Source: Branchiostoma lanceolatum
Taxonomy: Eukaryota > Chordata > Leptocardii > Amphioxiformes > Branchiostomatidae
NCBI RefSeq assembly: GCF_035083965.1
Contig: NC_089735.1
Location: 11,778,501 to 11,842,500 of the forward strand
DNA length: 64,000 nucleotides
Direction: 5' to 3'
Positions 55,401 through 64,000 of this stretch are shown here, one piece after another (position 1 is the first letter of the stretch; the number at the start of each line of letters is the position of its first letter). The notes below the pieces were generated by a model that saw only the letters and a list, made by a program, of their open reading frames with translations, was not told where the DNA came from and did not search any database. The translations under genes and the position numbers were made by a program.

Positions 55401-58400
55401 TAGTTCAGCTGGTCCCTCATTAAGGTTTTTTCTTGTAGTATAAAATAGATACAGTACTTACAATAAGTTACATGTATTTTGGTCTCTTACTGAAGTTTTG
55501 CTTTGTGATCACAGAAACTGCCACCAAGACTGGTATGATCCTGCTGGCTGGAGAAATCACATCAAAGGCAGTGGTCGACTACCAGACTGTTGTCCGTAAC
55601 GTAGTCAAGAAGATCGGCTATGACTCCTCAGACAAAGGTAAGAAATTACTAAGAATGCCTTTATCTTAAACTTGGTTGTCAGGGTTTGAAATATCCACCT
55701 ACACTCTACAATTTGCATTGAAATTTGTGAAACTACAGCAAGAATATAATCATCTTGCAGTTTGGTAGGTCAGCTTGGTATTAAGAATCACATATTGCTA
55801 AAAATAAAAAACTTATTTCAATCGAAAGTAAATTGTACATTGTGGTAGAATCATGGTATCCCTGTTGATTTTGTGGTTTTGAACATAGCTTAGTGGCAAG
55901 AGTGTTGGTGTGGGATTTGATTTCACCATCTCTACTCAAAAACGTCCTTATTTAATCTTATTTTTTTTAGTTAATATCATTTATTTTGTATTCTAAGGAT
56001 TCTTTTTTCCTTGCCCACAGGTTTTGATTACAAGACGTTGAACCTCCTGTTGGCCATTGAGCAGCAGTCTCCCGACATCGCCCAGGGAGTGCACGAGAGT
56101 CGTAACGAGGAGGACATTGGAGCTGGTGATCAGGTACGGCCTCCAAGTTAGATTTATTTCTAAAGATGAATTGTTACACATCATGGTACTCTTTCATACA
56201 GTGGCACTAGTGTTTCTTAAGTCACTGCCAACGTATTGCAGCCCTCTGTAGTACGATTAAAGACACATCCTTCAACCTTCAAGAAGCAAAAGCATAATCA
56301 GTATTCTTCTGTGTCCTTGCTTTGATAGTAGCCATTAGTCACTAGTAATACTTACAGGGCTCGAAATTCATTTTTGGGAATAGGTGCACTGGTGCACCCA
56401 ACCCAAAAAATTAGGTGCACAGAAAGAATTTTGGGTGCACCACATAAAATGAATGTCAGCAAAACATAATTACATGACTAGTACAAAGTTTAACGCTTTT
56501 CAGAACTTCAATCTGAAATTCAATAGCTAACAAAATTTCAAAGAAGTAATACATCAAATAAAGTGCCTTTCCTAACACTTACATTTCAAGAATATTCTGT
56601 AAACTAGTGTACAAATAGTACCTTTGGCTTTACCCTATAGCGTATAAAATTTTTGGGTGCACACAGGTGCACATGCACCCAGTATTTCGAGCCTGACTTA
56701 TATCAGGGTACAAAGGGTAATGCTTTTTTTAGCATGATGCAATACTGAACATCAATGAAACAGCTTATCAGCATGAATTAATATTTGCAGAATCCAGCTT
56801 TCCAGATAAGCTGTAATGTGTAGATTCAATTGCTGCTTGTGTTGTACATGTAAATGTATAATGAAAGGCAACAAAACCTAGGATTTAAGGTCTTTGGATT
56901 AAAAAATAACACTTTATCTTTAGTGTTGAAAATCTTGTAGCATTTGAAAAGCAGACAGCAGTACAATCATATATTGATATACAGCATAAGAGTCTTTTCT
57001 TAGTTAAATCTCATTTAGTTTAGCAACCATCAGCACTATTGGAAGCCAGTATGAACTGGACATACTTAGGAAAAATAGTTTAAGAATAACATGTCAAACA
57101 AGGACTCTGGACTCAGTTGGCAGCTACACGTGTTCCTGAAATCAGGGCATCAAACAAACATTACGTTACATAATATTTACATAAGTGTTTAAAGCTCTGG
57201 CCTTCATGTCACAGCTAGGTTAAAAACTAGTTTGGACAATGTTAACGGTCTTTTTGCACCCCACGTTTTAGCCACACTGCCTTGAATACTGCCTTGAATA
57301 ATTGTAGAAAATGTACGGACAAACCTGTCTTTAGTGACTAGGGGTGGATACCGGTTCGCTGGACCTGATTCGGACCTTTGTAACATCCAAGAACCGAGTC
57401 CAAAAAACCTGAAAGCCAAAAACCTGAGTCCAAAAAAACTTGAACAAAGTACAAGTATATTTTTCTATTTTGTTTGACATAAAGTGTTTTGAGTCTCGCC
57501 TCTGACAAAAAAGGCATTTAAAATAAGTGCAACATTCAAATATCAAACACTAGTTTATCTTCTCGCCAAGAAACCTTTATAGTCGTGCGTGTCAGTATCA
57601 ATTTTCCATGCTTAATATTGGTCTAATGAAACAAAACATCAACTGGACAGGATCAGGTCCAGGTTCAGGTCCGGACCTGAACCTAAATCTCTGGACCTAA
57701 ACTTGGACTTGGACCTTATTAAGCCGAACCGGTATCCACCCCTAATAGTGACCATTAAAGGGACTTGCAGAAAATGGTCACAATATTGAGGATTCTTAGG
57801 GTTAGGGTTAAAATCTAACTCTAAGGGACCACCAAAAAGTGACCGCACTTTTATGCTGAATTGATCACTAGTGCAGGTCTCACCACAGTTTCAACAGTAT
57901 GTCACAGACATGTTTGCTCATCATGTTTCTATTGTGCAGGGTTTGATGTTTGGCTATGCCTCGGACGAGACCGAGGAGTGCATGCCGCTGACCTGCGTGC
58001 TGGCCCACGGGCTGAACAGGCGGACAGCGGAGTGCCGCAGGAACGGAGAGCTGCCCTGGCTACGACCCGACACGAAGACTCAGGTAAATACTGAGTCACC
58101 TATCAGCTTCTTATTTGGGCTGTTTTGCAGCGCCTCAACCTTTGGTACTATAAATTCTGCAATGGCCTTTGCCCGTTGGAGATGTTTTTCGTGACTATTG
58201 AGGTGGCCAGAGATGAATTGTAATTGTAGGAGAGGTTACAATCCCAGTTTGAAGATCATGAAAAGGGGAGAAAAATGATATCTGTCCCCAGATTTAAACA
58301 TCACAGTTCAGTATTTCTTATTGTACATGTTCTGGATAGAGAGAGACTTACAAAATCTAGATTAAGTTATTCATCATTAAGGCCCCTTTACGCTGATTGT

Positions 58401-61400
58401 TAGGCCAGTGACTGTATGGAAGGAAAAATGTTATAGGTTTTTAAACTGTCTCTGTATCAAAATGTTATAAATTCTGTAAGTTATATGTATTCTAACTCTT
58501 AGTCTACTTAATTGTGATGGGAATGTAGTTTTTAAATGACGCTTAGTATTACAATGTGATAAGTCAACACAATTCAGTAATGTCTACGTACATAACTGCC
58601 ATGCTGATTTAATAACATTTGAACATTGTCTCCTGTTGTACAGGTGACGGTTGAGTATCGCTTCGAGCACGGCGCCTGCATCCCCCTCAGGGTGCACACC
58701 ATCGTCATCTCCGTTCAACACGACGAGACGATCAGCACCGAGCAGCTACGCAAGGACCTGAAGGAGCACGTCATCATGAAGGTGGTTCCCAAGGAATTGC
58801 TTGATGACAGGACTGTCTACCATCTCCAGCCGTCTGGCAGGTTCATCATCGGGGGACCACAGGTGAGCTCTCTGGGCCCTGTCAGAAGGTCCCATCCATT
58901 TATATACCTGCACTTAGCCCGATAGTGCATGAATGTACAATGAGTGTTATTTTTATTCAGCTTTACAGTGTACTGTCACCAGCCTAAACACTGCCTCCAG
59001 ATTTAGACATGGAAAGTTATGATAAATGCATGGTTTGGGATGGATGGGGACCATATAATGCAGAAATGTTCGCGGTGGTTTAATGTTTGCGGTTTTCACG
59101 GCGACTTTTTCATGGCAAACCACCGCGAACATTTTGTCCAGTACTGAAACAGAGTGTGACTATAGCGCTACCGCAAACTTAAAACCACGACGAACACTCC
59201 ATTTTCCCCCTAGTGCAAAATATATACCATGCCAACTTAAATGCATTTACAGTATGTCTTTTCTTTTCCTTCTCCTTCATGGTTTAGCATCTACTGTTAG
59301 AGTCCATGTAAAGGAAATTATATAAGGTAATCAGGTCCCAGATTAGATTGGTAGAAGTAGGACTTTGCAGTAGTAAGCTAGCCTATCAGATTTCCATCAT
59401 GTAAAGGATATGATTGTTAGAATCTGTGCCGTATTCCGATGTTAAAACTTTGCCTTTGTTTCTGTGTCCTGTAGGGTGATGCTGGTCTGACTGGGAGGAA
59501 GATTATTGTGGACACCTATGGAGGCTGGGGCGCCCACGGTGGTGGTGCCTTCTCAGGGAAGGACTTCTCTAAGGTGGACCGTTCTGCCGCCTACGCCGCT
59601 CGCTGGGTGGCCAAGTCACTGGTCAAGGCTGGGCTGTGCCGCAGGGTGCTTGTCCAGGTGAGATTTAACACTCAATGGTCTTGGCTTTGCAAATTACATA
59701 TAAAGACTGCTTGTGACAACAGGTTTCGAATTTTTTGTTAGCGTTTTTGACACTTTTTCGAACAGAATATAAAATTTGTTAATACTAATAGTTAATAACA
59801 ATTTGGAAATAATCCGAATCTATTACAAATGTAGTTAAAAAAACCTGTGCGGTGACTTGGAATGGACTCTATGCTGATTTATTCAGAAAGGAATTCTCAT
59901 ATAAGCAGAATTGTGAGTTCGCAGTAACATTTTCCTCCTATAACTATATGTACAAAAACTCTAGCATAGCCATAGTGGGGGATGATAGCTAGCAAGGTAC
60001 TTATGCATGTAAGAGTTTGAACATGCTATTATCCGTGGACTGTCATTAAAACTTCCACATTATCTCAGAAACGTCAGCTTTTGCATAATGGAAGAATTTG
60101 GTCATTATTGATCATAAAAAGTAACAATTGTTTCTGTGGCTGTTGTTTGCAATGGTGACTTAAACTTGCCATCCTTAGCAGCTGGTATCAACAGCTCCAA
60201 GTATGCAAAGTGGCAGTCAATACTGGTTAAAAAATAATACAAATACAAAAGAACAAAACCTGTGTCAAACACTTCTAGCTGTTTACTGGTTGTGAGGTTA
60301 AGCTAAAGAGTAATGGTTTCTGCAAAGATAGAGAGAGACCTATATTATAAAATCTAGATTAAGGCCCCTTTACCCTGATTGTTGCATCAGTGCCTGTATT
60401 GAAGGAAAAATGTTTTAGGTTTTTAAATGTCTATGTATCAAATTGTTTTCAATTCTGTAAGTTTTATGTATTCTAAATCTTAGTCTACTTAACTGTGATG
60501 GTAATGTAGTTTTTAAATGACACTAGTATTACAAGTGTGACAACTGTACAATGTTCTATTCCCAGGTGTCCTACGCCATTGGCATTGCGGAGCCCCTGTC
60601 CGTCAGCGTGTTCTCCTACGGCACGTCCCAGAAGTCGGAGGATGAGCTGCTGGAGATTGTGAAGAAGAATTTCGACCTGCGTCCTGGCATCATTGTCAGG
60701 TGAGGCCTGCTACAATTTTTCTTTTGCTTCTGCCAAGGAGCATATGTTCTTAAAGCATGTGAACTAGTGCTGCGTACCTAAACGTAACAACAGGCACAGG
60801 TACCGGTACAGAGGTTTAGGTACAGGACCGTCCGGACCTGTACCTGTACCTGAACAATTTGAAAAATTAACATGTGTTTCTCTGAACTTGTTCCATGAGA
60901 AAAACATAATCTGTTTTCAACTTGTCAGTATCTTTATTCAAAGAACATAACTAGGTTTCCTACCGCCAAACTCCCTTGGCCTAGCTATCCAAAATCTGTC
61001 CTGTCTGAATGATCTGTTGCATATTAATTTAGCTGTTCCAAGGTATCACTTTGGTCCCATGAACCTAAATGGATTATTCTGTTGTTGTTGTTGCAACGCT
61101 TCTAAATAAGTGATTGATTTTGTGCTCACTGTCAGCTTCATTTAGCAGCTTGCTTGTAAAGCATAATGTTATCTATGTACCAGTGAATGCCATACTCTGT
61201 ACCTTGTACAATTGTTGTGCAATAAAGTTATTATTATAAAACTGCACAGTATATAAACCTTGGATGAAGCCTGTCTAATGAATGATACGTAAAAGCACTC
61301 CTATGGTGTGGAGTAGAGCCACTTGCCTTTCGACTGCTGTGGTGGTTGGGGCGGGTAGGTACCAAAGTATGACCATCCTTCAAACCATCTAACATGTACT

Positions 61401-61523
61401 ATGCTTCGTCTATTTCACAGGGACCTGAACCTGAAGCGTCCTATTTATGAGGCAACCGCCTGCTACGGTCACTTTGGCCGCGACGACCTCCCATGGGAGC
61501 AACCCAAAAAGCTGGAGATGTAG
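49442..61523 (+). CDS. MAT2A: S-adenosylmethionine synthetase (methionine adenosyltransferase, MAT2A type), 9 coding exons, 395 aa
   Basis: It makes S-adenosylmethionine from methionine and ATP in the cytosol, the start of cellular methylation. Exons: 49442-49532, 54977-55054, 55515-55637, 56021-56133, 57940-58083, 58644-58862, 59475-59657, 60566-60699, 61421-61523 (1,188 bases, one frame). The length of 395 aa equals human MAT2A. Key motifs: SVGEGHPDKICDQ with His29 and Asp31; [20 protein letters not shown]; the ATP-binding GAGDQG at residues 131-136; [15 protein letters not shown]; the phosphate-binding GGGAFSGKD at 278-286; C-terminal [12 protein letters not shown]. All three domains of the family are complete. 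It is equally placed relative to vertebrate MAT1A and MAT2A; MAT2A is used as the housekeeping name. The 5.4-kb first intron holds several transposons. Possible poly(A) signal at 62800-62805. Confidence 0.97.
49533..51171. other. MAT2A intron 1, first part
   Basis: No gene or clear repeat is seen. The segment next to the promoter is CpG-containing and may hold regulatory sites, but none can be named from sequence alone. Confidence 0.35.
51182..51352. mobile_element. MITE with TCTCTCCAAGCAGAGG ends and 9-10 bp target duplication
   Basis: 171 bp. CTCTCCAAGCAGAGG at the left is exactly inverted at the right. Further inverted blocks are GGGGTTCCGGCTG and TTTTTGACGTTTGTC-like sequence. ATTGTTTCAT flanks both sides (51172-51181, 51353-51362). 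Same terminal family as 42365-42517 but a different interior. MAT2A intron 1. Confidence 0.85.
52368..52580 (+). mobile_element. TACTGTAAATGCA fold-back MITE, copy C
   Basis: Full-length 213-bp copy: TACTGTAAATGCAGAAATGT at the left, TTCAATGCATTTACAGTA at the right, inverted AACTTAAAACC blocks inside. MAT2A intron 1. Confidence 0.85.
54141..54351 (+). mobile_element. TACTGTAAATGCA fold-back MITE, copy D
   Basis: Full-length copy of about 211 bp: ACTGTAAATGCAGAAATGTT to AACTTAAATGCATTTACAGT-A. MAT2A intron 1, 1.8 kb after copy C and in the same orientation. Confidence 0.85.
55296..55514 (+). repeat. Imperfect tandem repeat abutting the acceptor of MAT2A exon 3
   Basis: Four units of about 60 bp, each containing GGTCTCTCACTGAAGTTT or a close variant followed by a pyrimidine tract and TTGTA(G). 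They start near 55301, 55359, 55409 and 55480. The last unit runs into the true acceptor of exon 3 (GATCACAG|AAACTGCC at 55514/55515). Confidence 0.65.
56355..56695. mobile_element. hAT-like MITE with CAGGGCTCGAAAT ends
   Basis: Left end CAGGGCTCGAAATTCATTTT, right end GTATTTCGAGCCTG, inverted. GGTGCAC blocks are inverted near both ends (GGTGCACCCAACCC / GGGTGCACACAGGTGCAC). ACTTA occurs immediately outside both ends (56350-56354, 56696-56700). 341 bp, non-coding, MAT2A intron 4. Confidence 0.7.
57340..57745 (-). mobile_element. hAT-like MITE, copy 2 (MAT2A intron)
   Basis: The same element as 8414-8820, inverted. Flanked by TAGTGACT and TAGTGACC (57332-57339, 57746-57753), an 8-bp duplication with one difference. 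406 bp. Reading frames over it are shared with copy 1 and are part of the repeat, not genes. Confidence 0.75.
58338..58572 (+). repeat. Intronic direct repeat, copy 1 (before MAT2A exon 6)
   Basis: About 230 bp (AAAATCTAGATTAAG, AAGGCCCCTTTACGCTGATT, TTCTGTAAGTTATATGTATT, CTTAGTCTACTTAATTGTGA) that recurs in the same order at 60328-60550. It ends about 70 bases before exon 6. Confidence 0.8.
59054..59254 (+). mobile_element. TACTGTAAATGCA fold-back MITE, copy E
   Basis: About 200 bp. The left terminus is eroded (ATAATGCAGAAATGTTCGCG) and the right is intact (CTTAAATGCATTTACAGTA). MAT2A intron 6. Confidence 0.75.
60328..60550 (+). repeat. Intronic direct repeat, copy 2 (before MAT2A exon 8)
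   Basis: The partner of 58338-58572 with scattered substitutions and small length changes. It ends about 16 bases before MAT2A exon 8. Confidence 0.8.
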
Positions 61524-62805
61524 ACTCCAGATTTTGCTGTAAAGCATGCATATTGAGATGCTTCTTTTGCATACCCCTTAGTATAGTAAAACTTAGAAAA
61601 CTAGTTGTGACCTTCCACTTGAGCAAATGTATGAAGTGTATGCAAGTCCAATTCTACAAGTTATATATAAAAGGAAATCAGGAAGAATGTCCACTTGAAT
61701 CTCTATGTTGGGTACTCGAATACTGGTTCTTGAGTGAGTGGACGTCGTTTGTAGAGACAGGTGGCTAAGATGGGTCGTCTTACAGAAAAACCCATCGATA
61801 AACGCCCCCGTTTCTGCAGCTGGGCCAGTCCAATCTGTGGTTGGTGGCAGGGTGGTCCCTACAGAAAACACCCGATCGTGCTCACCCCCGCGGTTGGTAG
61901 TGGTGCAGTCCGCCGCCTCGAGAGCCAGTAGTCGATAGGAAGGGCTAGACAGGGCGCTTTGGGCCTGAACCATTCCGTTGGGAAGTTGGAGTTGAAATTA
62001 GCGGGTGTTACTACAGAAATCGCCCGCTAGTGCTGCCCCCTCCATGGATCCGTGCTGCTGCCAATCCCCCTGGCTAGCCCTTCTTCAGTCAAACTGGTAT
62101 TCAGATCAAATGTTGTATCACCTGTGATATTATGAGTTATGATATTATTAACACAAAAGTGTTTGTACGGAATGAAATATAATTCTTGACCTAAAGCTGG
62201 CTGCATTTATGCATGTAGAGTTGAGCTATATGAGCTTTATTATACCAATGTAAGGAGGTTGGATGGAAGACAAAGTCCACTTGATAAGTCGTAAGAAAGT
62301 AGCTTGTGGCCAGTTTTAAGTCACTAAACATTGCAATGTAATCCTCTTTGGGCACAATATGTACTATGTATACTTACTAACATGCCTTAACTTGTGCTTT
62401 GGAAGAATGTTTCAGACAAAAACTGAAGTGTGAAGGCTACAGATAAACACAAACCACTGGTAGAACACTTAAGTCACAAAAGCTTACCATTATTTTCTAG
62501 ATATATACCTCCATTGTTGCTGCCATGTTGTCAGAAACAAAACAAATCATGGGATCATATGAAAAACCTTGTTGCAGATACTGCCGTTCACTCTTGCCCT
62601 TTGTACTGTGGGGTTCAGAGGGGGTACACATGTCGTGCCCCCTCAAATACAGATGTACCCACATGCAATATGCATTCCATATACCATAGAGACCGAGTGG
62701 TATTGTCTGTAACTTGGGGGTGGTGAGGTGGAAATGAGCAAAAACATTTCTATGGGATGGACCACAAAGGATCAAGGGGATGTGTGTTAAACAACACAGA
62801 ATAAA
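61524..62805 (+). other. Probable MAT2A 3' untranslated region
   Basis: No further gene is seen after the MAT2A stop. AATAAA at 62800-62805 is the first strong poly(A) signal. A minus-strand frame at 61593-61973 has no recognisable domain and is rejected as a gene. Confidence 0.45.
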
Positions 62806-63499
62806 CGAAATCAATACAAAAGGTCCTCAAACAACTGGATTTATTTTGTATTGTGTTTCCCATTTCCTGAATGTCTAACCTTCATTTATGTAATGAAGAA
62901 GTCATTCGCACCAGAAAGATAAATGTAGCAAGACCTGGAAAAGTTAACACTGATATTTTTTAATGGAATCCCATCCCCACGTTCCTGACTGTTTCATCCC
63001 CTAATATTTAACCTTATTCCTGCTGTGTAACCCAACTGCAGATACAAATGTCGTGCCAAAAGGCTATAGCAGCAGGGAGAAGGTTAAAACAGGCGTGCAA
63101 AGAACACAGGCAGTGAATCTTTGAAAGGAAGATGTACAACTGTCCAGTTGTTATAGTACCCGGTGAAAAGTCTGGATAAAATACATCATCTCTAGCAATA
63201 TTTGTCTCCTGTGAATACTTTTTTATAGTTGGTACAAAACTGACTATTGAGGTTATTTTTCTTACACACCCAAGAAGAATTTACCTACGGACATTTTGGT
63301 GGACTGCCACCTTCTTCAGAGTGATCATGACTAGTTGACCACAGTATCAAGCATACAACGGTTTTATTGCGCACTACAGGTAGGTGTCGCTGCTGCATTG
63401 CTTATAAGAATGTCGTCCCAAGCTTAAGTTATCTTATAGAAGAAATAAATCACCAGAAAAAGAACTAATAAACTGGTCATAGACAAGGAACGACACACA
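62806..63499. other. Downstream non-coding sequence
   Basis: No gene or recognised repeat. Confidence 0.35.
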
Positions 63500-63645
63500 T
63501 ACTGTAAATGTATTTAAGTTTGCATGGTTTTTATTTCGTGCTATGGGAATACTGGAGTGTTCGCGGTGGTTTTAAGTTTGTGGTGAAACGGTCGCCGCAA
63601 AATCCGCGAACATAAACCACCGCAAACATTTCTGCATTTACAGTA
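63500..63645 (-). mobile_element. TACTGTAAATGCA fold-back MITE, copy F (short, inverted orientation)
   Basis: 146 bp in the opposite orientation to copies A-E: TACTGTAAATGTATTTAAGT at the left, AACATTTCTGCATTTACAGT-A at the right, with the GTTCGCGGTGGTTTTAAGTT and AACCACCGCAAACATT blocks facing each other. It lacks the central part of the longer copies. Confidence 0.8.
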
Positions 63646-64000
63646 CATTGTATCAAGGAAATCTACACTATTCATGGCCAAATCTATTCCAGTTTGGTAT
63701 GTAGTTATCTACCACATGTAGTTTGTACATACAGATGTGTCGAAATTTATACAAGGACCACACATTCTCACACCTCATTTATTATGAGCAAAATTTTCAT
63801 ACATCCATCTATTTCACTATAAGAATTATTTCCAAAGACCGTGGATTGTTGAATTCCATGGCCATGAAATTGACCACTTAGGTGGAGAACCCCACATCTG
63901 TGAAGGAACTGAGTCGGACAATATTTAGCCATTGTTGAAAATAAAGGAAAAGTGGAGCATAGTGATCAGACATTTTTGATTGATAGAAAAGGGGGTGTTG
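63646..64000. other. Window end, nothing seen
   Basis: No supportable gene or repeat before the window edge. Confidence 0.35.

Noticed and set aside
60775-60860. Cluster of GGTACAGG / CCTGTACC motifs suggesting another transposon end
   Set aside because: I could not find a matching inverted end or target duplication, so no element is called.
61593-61973. 126-codon open frame on the minus strand after MAT2A
   Set aside because: No domain and no splice context; it overlaps the MAT2A 3' UTR.

Overview
The window looks like nuclear DNA of an animal, most likely a lancelet (Branchiostoma-like cephalochordate). Reasons: intron-rich genes with GT/AG sites, vertebrate-like orthologues (G3BP, UBXN8, MAT2A), small amine/nicotinamide N-methyltransferases in tandem, a THAP gene of transposase origin, and introns full of short inverted-repeat DNA transposons. 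The species call is an inference from gene content and repeat style. No alignment was run.

Layout. 1-1740: non-coding, with one TTA-flanked inverted-repeat element. 1740-16490 (+): G3BP, a stress-granule RNA-binding protein, with a CCAAT-rich promoter, a probable non-coding first exon and ten coding exons (498 aa). 16490-20330: no gene seen; a minisatellite, octamer-containing repeats and a CA microsatellite. 20330-22533 (+): a folate-receptor-family membrane protein (275 aa). 23195-26185 (-) and 27458-30414 (-): two tandem NNMT/INMT/PNMT-family methyltransferase genes (268 and 270 aa) whose first four coding exons have identical lengths. Between them lies a fold-back transposon with a perfect 9-bp target duplication. 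31506-48877 (-): UBXN8, nine coding exons (286 aa). Its large fifth intron holds, on the opposite strand, a complete THAP/coiled-coil/transposase-HTH gene (34830-40490, 693 aa). 48878-49441: a compact divergent promoter with CACGTG and TATAAA. 49442-62805 (+): MAT2A-type S-adenosylmethionine synthetase, nine coding exons and 395 aa. 61524-64000: its 3' region and repeats.

All exon chains were built by hand from splice sites, reading-frame continuity and remembered family sequences. Each keeps an open frame from start to stop, which is good internal support. One functional link is visible: MAT makes S-adenosylmethionine, the methyl donor used by the two methyltransferases. They lie in separate transcription units and nothing shows co-regulation.

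The least ordinary material is the repeat layer and the domesticated-looking THAP gene. The repeats include at least six copies of a fold-back family with TACTGTAAATGCA ends, perfect palindromes, tiny CAAGGAGGTT palindromes at three loci, and an 83-bp tandem array built from a transposon arm. There are also two LTR-primer site-LTR miniature elements in the same intron of the two methyltransferase copies. I found no CRISPR array, rRNA or intact tRNA gene.
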